A stretch of 64,000 nt of DNA from Deltaproteobacteria bacterium (GTDB lineage: Bacteria; Myxococcota_C; UBA6777), in NCBI GenBank assembly GCA_006226375.1, contig SBHC01000051.1, forward strand, positions 1-64,000, written 5' to 3'. The notes beneath the pieces are model-generated. The model was not told the origin of the DNA. It saw only the letters and a program-made list of their open reading frames with translations, and made no database searches. The position numbers were made by a program, and so were the translations under genes. Positions 1 through 8,295 of the stretch are shown piece by piece (position 1 is the first letter of the stretch; every line of letters begins with the position of its first letter).

Positions 1-72
1 ATGGTCTCCAAGATCATGCAGAACCAGCACAACGTGGCCATGGCCATCGTCAACAACATGCCCACCCGCTAA
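1..72 (+). CDS. C-terminal end of an unidentified protein (partial)
   Basis: An open frame runs from the window edge to a TAA at 70-72. Only about 23 residues are visible (ending NNMPTR), too few to recognise a family. The ATG at position 1 may be internal, because the gene probably begins before the window. It lies 100 bp upstream of the methyltransferase gene on the same strand. Confidence 0.4.
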   Translation: MVSKIMQNQHNVAMAIVNNMPTR

Positions 73-172
73 TTTTTGGCGCAACGCATGTTGCGGTATG
101 CTCCTCACGGGGCGTACCCTTTTCAACCTCCACTTGTTGGGGGTTGTTTTGTTTTAGGGACACACGCTCACA

Positions 173-832
173 ATGCCTTCCTGGGTCCTTCGCATCCTCC
201 GCCTTCCTGGTCACGCTCTGTTTATGCTGGGCTTCGCTCTCTGGGAATGGAGCTACATCCTGTGGAAGCGCCCAACTCTTCTTCCAGGTCTCTGGCGCTC
301 ATGGGAGTGGTCTTTGTTCCACTCTCCCTACAGCCGTCGTCGCCCCTCCTCTGACGAGTTTACCTATGGCGAGATTGCCTTGCCCACAGTGGACAAACTC
401 CTCACCCTGCTCCACGCCAACCACAACGACTGTATGATCGACCTGGGCTCCGGCCGAGGAAGAGTGGTCTTGCTCGCAGCATGTCGTGGAATCCCAGCTG
501 AAGGCATCGAGTTGCTTGACCACTTGGTGAAGGGAGCGCAATACGCTCAAGGCAACGACTTTCCTCTGGCCCGCTTCCAACAAAACAACTTCCTGGACGT
601 CGATCTCCAACACGCCACCATCGTATGGGTGGCAGGAACCTGCTGGACTTCAGAAACTCGCGCCCGAATCCTGGACAAGCTCCTTGCTATGCCAGAAGGA
701 ACGCGAGTCATCTCGATCACCCGTCCACTCAAGCATCCTCGCCTCCCTGTCCAAACCGTTGTGCAAGGATGGACCAGTTGGGGCCGAGACAGCTACCACG
801 TCCAACTGTTAACGCCAGCCCCGCCCCCATGA
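173..832 (+). CDS. Class I SAM-dependent methyltransferase with N-terminal hydrophobic segment
   Basis: The 219-residue product has a Rossmann-type SAM-binding motif I (IDLGSGRGRVVLLA, about residues 89-102) followed by an acidic strand end (GIELL), the signature of class I methyltransferases; the spacing resembles the DOT1-like/small-molecule methyltransferases found in many bacteria. Residues about 12-33 are hydrophobic and Trp-rich, so the protein is probably attached to the inner membrane. The substrate cannot be told from the sequence. The ATG at 173 has only a distant AGGG upstream; an internal ATG at 224 would remove part of the hydrophobic stretch. The stop codon lies inside a 13-bp palindrome (TGACAA-A-TTGTCA, 830-842). 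Methyltransferase assignment is firm, specific role unknown. Confidence 0.75.
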   Translation: MPSWVLRILRLPGHALFMLGFALWEWSYILWKRPTLLPGLWRSWEWSLFHSPYSRRRPSSDEFTYGEIALPTVDKLLTLLHANHNDCMIDLGSGRGRVVLLAACRGIPAEGIELLDHLVKGAQYAQGNDFPLARFQQNNFLDVDLQHATIVWVAGTCWTSETRARILDKLLAMPEGTRVISITRPLKHPRLPVQTVVQGWTSWGRDSYHVQLLTPAPPP

Positions 833-1153
833 CAAATTGTCACAGCCTTCGCGAAGCAACGTCCAACCCTGTCATACCTTGTCGCCTGTTCTGCAAAGCA
901 GGGCTGCGCCAAACCCCCTCAATGCAAGAGAGCGCATTCCAAGAAGAAACGGAACGCATCTTGCTTGTTCTTCTTAAAGATTGTATTGCGTGGGCAACCT
1001 CTGTGGGTGGATTTTTTCGTTGTGGGACTTAACCTGATACACAGCGGAAACGTTTGGGGTAACAAACTCTAACCTGCTCCCCCCACAGAAACCTGGCAAG
1101 AGACGACTGGTAACTTCGACTTTCGGGAGTCGGAAGAAACAACGAGATTCACC
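833..1153 (+). other. Intergenic region upstream of gspC
   Basis: No convincing gene is seen in these 321 bp. A short run of six T at 1012-1017 follows GC-rich sequence and might end the methyltransferase transcript, but the stem before it is weak. A small hairpin (CGACT-TTCGGG-AGTCG) lies about 25 bp before the gspC start. Antisense frames crossing this region are shadows of gspC. Confidence 0.4.
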
Positions 1154-2194
1154 ATGGCACAGCTCATATTTGGACGATTCTTTTGGGCATGGGTGCTCAG
1201 CTTCCTGGCGATGTCCAGCTACTTTACAGCCCTGAGCGTAAACCAGCTTGTGCGTTTGTCCATCACCAAGTTTGACTACCCCGAACAAACCGGCGGGAAC
1301 AAACTGAAAGACGACTCCCCCACCTCCAAAGCCAAAAGCGTGTTGAGCGGTATCAACCTGATGGACCCCAACAACAGCATGGTCGTCCCTCCGCCCAAGC
1401 CACCCGACAAGCGCAAGGCAACCACGAAGAAGAAAAAGAAGAAGATCCAAGATGAGTTCGGCTGTCCTGCCATTGAAGAAGGACAAGAGATCCCCGAGAC
1501 CAAGCTGAAGCGCGCGCGTCTCAAAGGAACCAGCTATTCCGACGATCCCAGCGTAAGCATGGCCGCCATCTTTGTTCGAGTCCGTAGGCTCATCCCGCCC
1601 AAGACCAAAAAAGATGAATCGCGCCCACCCCGCTACAGAATGGTCTGGGAGGTCGAGTTCTACCGCACAGGCGACATCATCATGCCCAGCGACGCCCGTC
1701 GGCGAGCCAAGCTCTGCGTCATTGGTCCTCGTGAGATTATCTTGCTCCGTCGCAACAAACTCGAACGAATGACCCTCGACTCCAAAAAGAAACGCCTGCC
1801 CCTCTACTACGGCTCCATCGGTGTGGGCCTCGGCGAAAAGAAAGCCAAAGGCCCTGGCGAAGTTAAAGTCCGTGACGGCGACAAATTCAGCATCAGCCGG
1901 GCCACCGTCAACGGATGGCTCGCTAACCCCATGCAACACGCCATGAGCGCACGAATTATGCCCCACTACGAGAACGGCAAACCCGGCGGTCTGCGACTCG
2001 TCTGGGTTCGCAAGAAGTCTCTGTACTCCCAAATCGGACTCAAGAGCGGGGATGTCGTCCAACAAATCAACGGCAAAACCCTCTCTGTCGGAACAGCACT
2101 CGGCCTCTACTCCGAACTCCCTTACGCCAAACAAATCCGCGTCAACGTTATCCGCAAAGGCGTCCGACGCACCCTCCTCTACAACGTCAAATAA
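1154..2194 (+). CDS. gspC: GspC-like type II secretion protein (inner-membrane, PDZ)
   Basis: The 346-residue protein has the GspC plan: a short cytoplasmic N-terminus, one transmembrane helix (about residues 8-30), a low-complexity Pro/Lys-rich linker (about 70-105), a beta-rich homology region, and a C-terminal PDZ domain (about 260-346) with the typical GLKSGDVVQQINGKTL carboxylate-binding turn. GspC links the inner-membrane platform to the GspD secretin and helps choose substrates. What is odd is the setting: no gspD or other gsp gene is adjacent, and the next gene is a penicillin-acylase homologue that could be a client enzyme (inference). The ATG at 1154 has only a weak purine-rich leader. 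A PDZ protein of another periplasmic system is the alternative. Confidence 0.72.
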   Translation: MAQLIFGRFFWAWVLSFLAMSSYFTALSVNQLVRLSITKFDYPEQTGGNKLKDDSPTSKAKSVLSGINLMDPNNSMVVPPPKPPDKRKATTKKKKKKIQDEFGCPAIEEGQEIPETKLKRARLKGTSYSDDPSVSMAAIFVRVRRLIPPKTKKDESRPPRYRMVWEVEFYRTGDIIMPSDARRRAKLCVIGPREIILLRRNKLERMTLDSKKKRLPLYYGSIGVGLGEKKAKGPGEVKVRDGDKFSISRATVNGWLANPMQHAMSARIMPHYENGKPGGLRLVWVRKKSLYSQIGLKSGDVVQQINGKTLSVGTALGLYSELPYAKQIRVNVIRKGVRRTLLYNVK

Positions 2195-2210
2195 TCCTCC
2201 ACAACACACC

Positions 2211-2276
2211 ACATCCGGCGATTCTCTCACCACATCCGACGAATATTCCACAACATCCGACGAATAAATTCGTCGG
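2211..2276. repeat. Three 21-bp tandem repeats ending in a 20-bp perfect palindrome
   Basis: The core ACATCCGRCGA recurs at 2211, 2232 and 2253, exactly 21 bp apart, starting 17 bp after the gspC stop. The last copy merges with its own inverted copy to give a perfect 20-bp palindrome at 2257-2276 (CCGACGAAT-AA-ATTCGTCGG). There is no T-run after it, so it is not a classical terminator; a protein-binding site or an RNA 3'-end hairpin are both possible. Confidence 0.7.
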
Positions 2277-2411
2277 CTAGTTAAATGAACCTCATTCGCA
2301 ATTCAACAATGTTGTGCAATTTTTCAACAACAATGCGATACAAGACCACGTCCGAAATAGGCAAATGAAACAAGGCCGACGTGTACGTTGGTAGAAAAGA
2401 AGGGAAGAACG

Positions 2412-4928
2412 ATGGCAAAGAGTCGAAGTCATGGCTGGATTTGGGTTGTCCTACTGCTTGTGCTTGGGGTGGTAGGTTGGCTGGGTCGCCGTCCATTGCG
2501 AGCGTTGTACCAGATTGCAAAGTACCGGTTGTCGCCGGATTATCCTCGCAACACAGACCAAACCCATGCCTTGCCAGGCTTGAACGGAAAGGCTCGGGTG
2601 CAATGGGACAAGTACGGTATCCCTCATATCTTTGCAGCCAACGACAAGGACATCTCACGCGCAGCAGGCTTTGTCCACGCAAGATATCGATTCTTTCAGA
2701 TGGATATGCTTCGTCGGGTTGCACAAGGACGAATCTCCGAGGTCGTTGGACGACAGCCATTCTTAAGCAGCACCACAGTGGCCTTTGACCGGGCGATGCG
2801 AGGCTGGGGTTTCAAGCGTCGCGCTTTAAACGATATGAAAACCCTCTCCCAGTATGATCGCGCTATCGTGGAAGCCTACTCCCAGGGAGTGAACGCAGCG
2901 CTCAAGAAGTTTCCCCCTTGGGAGTACCGACTGCTTAACCTCAAGCCAGAACCCTGGAAACCCAGCGATAGCTTTGTTCTCGCCATGCTTAACACTTGGT
3001 CCATCTCCCATAACTGGCAGCAAGAACTGGTACGTCTGCTTTTGGCCATGAACGTGGGAGCGAAACGCTCAATGCAGATCTACCCCCATGAACCTCTCAA
3101 AGGAGGTGACAGCCTTCCTGGAAGGTTGCCGCCACGAAAGCTGCAACCGGCCATTGCCAAGGAGCTGCTCGCGATGTTTCCGGCCAAGCCCTACAAGAAG
3201 CTGAGTCAGAAGCCGTTGCCCCAAAATTACCGACTTGCTGCGGACATTGCGTTGCTCGGAGCAGCTTCCAACGCCTGGGTCGTGAACGCCAACCGCTCCA
3301 AGTCGGGCAAACCATTGCTGGCCAACGACCCACACCTGTCGCACTTTTTGCCCTCGCTGTTGTTCCAGCAACACCTGACAACTCCCACCCTCAACGTGAT
3401 TGGTGTGACCTTTCCAGGGATTCCGTTTGTCTTGATTGGTCACAACCAACATGTAGCCTGGGCCATGACATCGGCAGTTGCAGACGCCATCGACCTTGTC
3501 ATCGAAAAGCCCGACCCCAAAAACAAAGACCGAGTGTTGCACGACACCAAGGTCTGCAAGCTCCTTCATGAGAAGGTTGTTATCCAGGTTCGAGAGAAAG
3601 GTGTTCTCAAAAGCGAAACCTATACCATGCGCCGTTCGTGCCACGGTCCCTTGCTCAACGACATGTACCCTCACCTCCTGAACAAAGAGGCCCCGCTGGT
3701 CGCGATTCGTTGGGATGTCTCAGGATTCACCAAGCAGGTAGGAACCTTCCAAAAGGTAAACCGGGCCAAAAGCGTCAAAGAACTGTACGAGTTAATGACG
3801 AAGCTGACCTCTCCAGTCAGCACCGCTCAGGCCGTTGATGTAGCAGGTAACATTGCATTGTTTTGGGCAGGAACGGTGCCCAAGCGCCCCCATCACCGAG
3901 GAACCTTTCCCGTTCCAGGTTGGCTCAAGAAGTATGACTTTGCGGGCTTGGTTCCTCCCAAGGAAGTCCCCATGGGCCTGAACCCATCGCAAGGTTTCTT
4001 GGCGCATGGCAACAACATGCTGGCCAACCCGACATTGCAGAAGCACACGTACCACGTTGACAGCGCCCCACCCTACCGCTGGCAACGAATCACCGAGCTC
4101 ATCCAAAAGACTCCCAAGCACGATGTCGATAGTTTTGGTGCCATCCAGCAAGACGTCAAGATACTTCGAGCCAAGGCTGTCTTGCCTTACATCCTCAAGG
4201 ATCTTGCAACACTCAAAGCCCCAACAAAGAAAGAGAAACAGGCCATCGCGTTGCTGAAGAAGTGGGACTACATGGCCCACAAAGACTCCCCAGCAGCGTC
4301 CCTGTTCTTCTCAGTCTACCGAAACAGTGTGATGTCAGCGATCCAAGATGAACTCAGCGCCTCAGCCGGACAATTCTTTATGTCACAGCGCTACTCCACC
4401 AACATCTCCGACGGTTGGTTCACGAAGCCTGGGCATGTGGTTTGGGACAATCGCGCCACGAAAGCCACAGAAACTCGCGCCGACATTGTGATCCCTGCGT
4501 TCCGCAAAGCCATAACAACCCTCACCCAACGCCTGGGTTCTGACGTGAGCCAATGGAAATGGGGACGACTTCATACCTTCCACTTTCGTCACTTGTTTGG
4601 TGGTCAAAAGATTCTTGCGGGAATGGTCAATCTGCCCAAACGTCCGGCAGGAGGGAGCATGGAGTCGGTCTGGAAGTCACATCACAACCTGGGTCATCCG
4701 AAGACCCCCTTCCGCACCGTCGCCGGCCCCTCCCTCCGGATGCTTGTGGATATGGGCGACCTGTCCAAAGGCAAATGGATCATTGACACAGGAGCTAGCG
4801 GCTGGCCCCTCTCTCCCCACTACGGTGACCAGTTTGAACGTTGGTACAAAGGCCAGTATGTCCCCATGGTCTTTACCCCCGAACAAGTCAAAGACAACAC
4901 CGTCGGCACCTGGACGCTCACTCCTTAA
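2412..4928 (+). CDS. Penicillin acylase family Ntn-hydrolase (acylase)
   Basis: This 838-residue protein belongs to the penicillin G acylase/AHL acylase/aculeacin acylase family. It starts with a basic stretch and one hydrophobic helix (about residues 8-25), so it is exported or membrane-anchored. The alpha chain carries the usual GIPHIFAANDKDISRAAGFVHAR-type region. The autoproteolytic site is seen at GAASNAWVV: Ser286 would become the N-terminal nucleophile of the beta chain, followed by the conserved ANDPHL block. Family members hydrolyse amide bonds of beta-lactams, N-acyl-homoserine lactones or lipopeptides; the substrate here is not predictable. I chose the ATG at 2412 because AAGGGAAG lies just upstream; a TTG at 2388 in the same frame is less likely. 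Length is normal for the family. Confidence 0.9.
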   Translation: MAKSRSHGWIWVVLLLVLGVVGWLGRRPLRALYQIAKYRLSPDYPRNTDQTHALPGLNGKARVQWDKYGIPHIFAANDKDISRAAGFVHARYRFFQMDMLRRVAQGRISEVVGRQPFLSSTTVAFDRAMRGWGFKRRALNDMKTLSQYDRAIVEAYSQGVNAALKKFPPWEYRLLNLKPEPWKPSDSFVLAMLNTWSISHNWQQELVRLLLAMNVGAKRSMQIYPHEPLKGGDSLPGRLPPRKLQPAIAKELLAMFPAKPYKKLSQKPLPQNYRLAADIALLGAASNAWVVNANRSKSGKPLLANDPHLSHFLPSLLFQQHLTTPTLNVIGVTFPGIPFVLIGHNQHVAWAMTSAVADAIDLVIEKPDPKNKDRVLHDTKVCKLLHEKVVIQVREKGVLKSETYTMRRSCHGPLLNDMYPHLLNKEAPLVAIRWDVSGFTKQVGTFQKVNRAKSVKELYELMTKLTSPVSTAQAVDVAGNIALFWAGTVPKRPHHRGTFPVPGWLKKYDFAGLVPPKEVPMGLNPSQGFLAHGNNMLANPTLQKHTYHVDSAPPYRWQRITELIQKTPKHDVDSFGAIQQDVKILRAKAVLPYILKDLATLKAPTKKEKQAIALLKKWDYMAHKDSPAASLFFSVYRNSVMSAIQDELSASAGQFFMSQRYSTNISDGWFTKPGHVVWDNRATKATETRADIVIPAFRKAITTLTQRLGSDVSQWKWGRLHTFHFRHLFGGQKILAGMVNLPKRPAGGSMESVWKSHHNLGHPKTPFRTVAGPSLRMLVDMGDLSKGKWIIDTGASGWPLSPHYGDQFERWYKGQYVPMVFTPEQVKDNTVGTWTLTP

Positions 4929-5082
4929 CCAAACCCCGCCACCATTCTGAAAGCCTGACGAAGAACGTCCTCGAATTCCCCCCTGATTTCCTCATGTTCA
5001 AAAAGTAAACCTAAATCTCTCGACCCTCTGTGACACTCTTAAATGACACAGAAAAACGTAGCTCCAACCAAGGATTATTTGC

Positions 5083-7254
5083 ATGTTGGATCAAACGAGA
5101 GCACAGGGAAACCGTCACACCTCTCTATCGAACCAGGAACTGGAAAACCTGCTGAAGTGGGGATTTCAGAAACTTCTCCGAGAAGGGATGTCACAGGCGG
5201 ACGCAGAAGAATTGTCCAACGACGCCGCGCTCGAACTCGTGCAAAGCATGAGTCGCTCGAAAGAATCGATCCGCAACGTCAAAGCCTACTTTGCTCAAAT
5301 CATTAGAAACAAAGTGAGCCGTCACTACAAGTACGCAATGCGCGAGCGCGCTCTACAAAAAGAATTGCAACACGATGTGGTGACCCAACAAGCGGCTGCC
5401 AACCAAGGATTTGTCCAGGAACCCGAGCCGCCGGTGTTGATGGAATTGGACGAGATGTTCGAGATCTTTGTCCGACGTCTCACCGGCATCCAAATGGAAG
5501 TTCTTCGTGGACTGGTTTACGGTCAAACGGTAACTCAAATCGCTCAGGAGCGAGGGGTCTCTCAAGCCACCATCTCCGAGCATGTACGTAATATTGAAGA
5601 GATCTTCACCCGGATTCTGCACCATTCGCTGTCCAAGCAGTCGCTGCATTCGATTCGTACCTACAGCAGCTTCTCCCTAGTGGAGAGTCGCCTCCGTCGG
5701 GTCTTTGAAAGCCTGATGGTTGTGGCTCTTTTGTGTTGGAGCACGGCCAAAAGCTGGGCGCAAGGAACCATCCAGGCAACCGTCAACCTGTTTCGCCCTC
5801 AGCAAGCACGATGGCGGTCCTCAGGAGCTTTGCCTCATGCCTTTCGCAGCATCATGTTGCCTATCATCTTCGCCGCCTGCATGACTTGCCCAACCGGAGA
5901 TGCCCAAGAGCCCGACCCTTCCACAACAGCCAAACATCCAGCAGCTCCAACCATCATTACTCTTGGGCAGCTTTCTCGCCTCAGCCCGAACTCTACGAGG
6001 GTTCAACAAGCATCTTCTGTTCGCGAGAGCCTTGCAGCACAACCCCCGCAAGAAACACAGCCCCGACTTCTCCCAACCCGGAGCGGAGGTTCCTTAAAGG
6101 CAGCCAACACACAAGCTCGGAACCTTCGCTCTTTGGCAACGTCATCGTCGCCACTCCGCACCTCTGCTCCAGCCGCTCTCACCAAGGCCTCTCTGCCACA
6201 AGGCGAGAAAGCCAAGGACGCACAACAAAAAACCTCCGCTCATGCGCCGTTTGTACCTCCAAGCTGGCTCATGCCAACACAGCCCCCTTCCCATTCGCCC
6301 GCCCCTTCAACGTTGTCCAACACAACCAAGAATTGTAACCAAGGAGACAAACGTCCCTGCTACGGAGGACCCGAACACACCCAAGGACGTGGAATGTGTC
6401 GTTCCGGCCTCCAACATTGCACAACGCAAGGCACCTGGGGTGTTTGTCAGGGGCAGATCTTGCCCAGCCCAGAGCGGTGCGACAACCTCGACAACAACTG
6501 CGATGGCAAAGTCGATGAGGGCTTAACGCAATCATGTTCGACGGATTGTGGGAACGGACAGCGAGTTTGTGGGAACGGCCGCTGGACATCCTGTAGCGCA
6601 CCAAAGCCCGCGAAAGAAGTCTGCGACGGTCGCGACAACGACTGTGATGGGAAAATAGATGAGGTGTGCCTGTCGTTTTGCGTGACACCAAGCGGACAAG
6701 CATTCCTACAGAGCCAGGGATGGATTCACGCCTTCAAGCCGGGACAAAAGATTGTTTCGCGGAAAGCCACGGAGAATGACCTCTGCGCTCTGGAAAGCAG
6801 CGAGGACACCTTCATGAAGGCAAGCTCAAAGCCCACAAACGAGTTCGTGGATCGCCACAACAACCTCGGCACACAAAACAACGCCCACAAAACAGTGGAA
6901 GTGGCGCCCACTCTCCGGCTGGTCCGAGATTACGACGGCAGTCTTTATTTGATCGACCCCACACACAAGCGGATCTTGCAATGGAGCTTACAACCCCACC
7001 TTAAGAAGCTGCTACCTTACTCCACCAAGCTCTATACCCGCACAGCTCCGCTGGAGACGCCGTATGGCAAGACCGTCCGAATCCTCACAGGAGACAACCA
7101 CGAAGCTCGCAGCCTTGGACCGAAGAGCTACGGCGCTCCACTTGTCCAGATCCCCCACGTCGAGAGCCTGGAAGACAAAGAGTTGTTTCGCGCCACACCC
7201 CTTCTTCAAGAACCTTTCGATGGTATGACCATCTCCTACAATACCGAAGAATGA
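5083..7254 (+). CDS. ECF-type sigma factor fused to membrane segment(s) and MopE-like extracytoplasmic domain
   Basis: One uninterrupted 723-codon frame. Residues about 15-95 resemble sigma region 2 (REGMSQADAEELSNDAALEL, then VKAYFAQIIRNKVSRHY), and residues about 120-180 resemble region 4, with a helix-turn-helix (TVTQIAQERGVSQATISEH). A hydrophobic stretch follows at about 206-222 and a second at about 255-268 (with an FAAC lipobox-like end). Then come about 140 residues rich in Ser, Pro, Ala and Thr, two MopE-like Cys/Asp repeats (CDNLDNNCDGKVDEG at 466-480; CDGRDNDCDGKIDE at 514-527) and a C-terminal domain of about 190 residues. ECF sigma factors with C-terminal membrane extensions are known; joining one to a MopE-like metal-binding module is unusual. 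I infer that the sigma part is cytoplasmic and tethered, and the repeats are outside. The ATG at 5083 has AAGGAT about 10 bp upstream. No separate anti-sigma gene is adjacent. Confidence 0.82.
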   Translation: MLDQTRAQGNRHTSLSNQELENLLKWGFQKLLREGMSQADAEELSNDAALELVQSMSRSKESIRNVKAYFAQIIRNKVSRHYKYAMRERALQKELQHDVVTQQAAANQGFVQEPEPPVLMELDEMFEIFVRRLTGIQMEVLRGLVYGQTVTQIAQERGVSQATISEHVRNIEEIFTRILHHSLSKQSLHSIRTYSSFSLVESRLRRVFESLMVVALLCWSTAKSWAQGTIQATVNLFRPQQARWRSSGALPHAFRSIMLPIIFAACMTCPTGDAQEPDPSTTAKHPAAPTIITLGQLSRLSPNSTRVQQASSVRESLAAQPPQETQPRLLPTRSGGSLKAANTQARNLRSLATSSSPLRTSAPAALTKASLPQGEKAKDAQQKTSAHAPFVPPSWLMPTQPPSHSPAPSTLSNTTKNCNQGDKRPCYGGPEHTQGRGMCRSGLQHCTTQGTWGVCQGQILPSPERCDNLDNNCDGKVDEGLTQSCSTDCGNGQRVCGNGRWTSCSAPKPAKEVCDGRDNDCDGKIDEVCLSFCVTPSGQAFLQSQGWIHAFKPGQKIVSRKATENDLCALESSEDTFMKASSKPTNEFVDRHNNLGTQNNAHKTVEVAPTLRLVRDYDGSLYLIDPTHKRILQWSLQPHLKKLLPYSTKLYTRTAPLETPYGKTVRILTGDNHEARSLGPKSYGAPLVQIPHVESLEDKELFRATPLLQEPFDGMTISYNTEE

Positions 7255-7304
7255 TCGAGCGAAAGTCGCAACCCACCGGGTAGAAGCAGCCCCTTGAAGA
7301 ACGT

Positions 7305-8012
7305 TTACCCAGCGTCAGGTGGATTCAATCGAAGAAACTCCTGGTAGTACGAGTACGATCGAAAACAAAGAGTGAGTTCGGAGCCTGTCGCATCCAGCAG
7401 AAGACCATCCTTGTGCTCCCCACAGCTGGGCACCTTCATGGTCTTCACTCGGTCGATACTGATGGGAGACACCATACCCACCAAGTCGCCCACGGCATCA
7501 ACGCCTTGAATTTGAACCATGGAGGTTGCCACCTTGGTGCATGTCGAGCATCGACGAGAGCCATCTTCCAACGTAGGCCACCCGATGGGTCCCTCACCCA
7601 ACTCCACCTCAAACACCGGCTCTTCTGCGACATGATCGGGAGAGATGAGCGACATGTACTCCGTTCCAGCAGACCAGGACTTGCACGCCTCACACTGCAC
7701 CGTCCTTGCACGCTCAGGGTTGGTGAAGTGAAGCATGGTGTTGCACTGGGGACAACGTGCCTGGGCAAAGCCACCCTTGTTGAACAACCTTCCCACAAGA
7801 AATACAACCATCAGGACCGCAAACAAGCCAATCCAAAACAAGGGAAGAAAGCCCCAAGCCTTGGAGTAGCCATACACAAAGGCTGAAATGAGCGCGACAG
7901 AGAGGACAAGTCCAGACAACACAGCCGTGCGGTTCTTGTTCTGGTTTTCCTCTACCTTTGTTCCGTGAAAGCCCTCGGAATTCCGTTCGTTACCCAAGCT
8001 AGATTGGCTCAC
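7305..8012 (-). CDS. Membrane protein with zinc-ribbon cysteine pairs
   Basis: The 235-residue product has two adjacent transmembrane helices (about residues 30-75), then a zinc-ribbon pattern CPQC...CEAC and a further CSTC pair in a soluble domain. The paired cysteines argue for structural zinc. I do not recognise a named family. The start is set at a GTG (8012) because AGGAG lies 9 bp upstream in the correct position; an ATG 48 bp further out (8060) lacks such a site. The gene converges on the sigma-fusion gene and diverges from the coiled-coil gene at 8296. Function unknown. Confidence 0.65.
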   Translation of the reverse strand: MSQSSLGNERNSEGFHGTKVEENQNKNRTAVLSGLVLSVALISAFVYGYSKAWGFLPLFWIGLFAVLMVVFLVGRLFNKGGFAQARCPQCNTMLHFTNPERARTVQCEACKSWSAGTEYMSLISPDHVAEEPVFEVELGEGPIGWPTLEDGSRRCSTCTKVATSMVQIQGVDAVGDLVGMVSPISIDRVKTMKVPSCGEHKDGLLLDATGSELTLCFRSYSYYQEFLRLNPPDAG

Positions 8013-8163
8013 AAAAATGTCTCCTGTGGATTGGGGGTGGTGTTTATTCAAAGTCAGCACCGGTTCAAATCATAGAAACAACCGCCAAGTGGGTCGGCGA
8101 AACAAAGCCAGTGGACTCCAGACTCTCGGGCTACCGGGGACAATGTGTTACAAGCCTCCGGTA

Positions 8164-8202
8164 TTGACAATTCATCGGGGTTTGCCATACCACGTCTTGA
8201 CA
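8164..8202 (+). promoter_or_regulatory. Two TTGACA hexamers in the divergent region before the coiled-coil gene
   Basis: TTGACA occurs at 8164-8169 and again at 8197-8202, 33 bp apart. The first is followed 16 bp later by CATACC, a poor -10; the second has no good -10 at normal spacing. They may be -35 elements or a repeated binding site for the divergent pair 8012(-)/8296(+). Confidence 0.3.
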
Positions 8203-8295
8203 AAACGTCCAAGAAGAGAGACCATAGGCTCATAAAAAACGAGCACATACAGAACATACATTTGCGTTTCACCAAAGAGTAGGAGACCCAACAAC

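Noticed and set aside
974..2251. Long minus-strand open frame opposite gspC (425 codons)
   Set aside because: It mirrors the plus-strand codon structure of gspC, has no ribosome site, signal or family match, and is Val/Phe/Gly-rich as antisense frames of GC-ending codons usually are.
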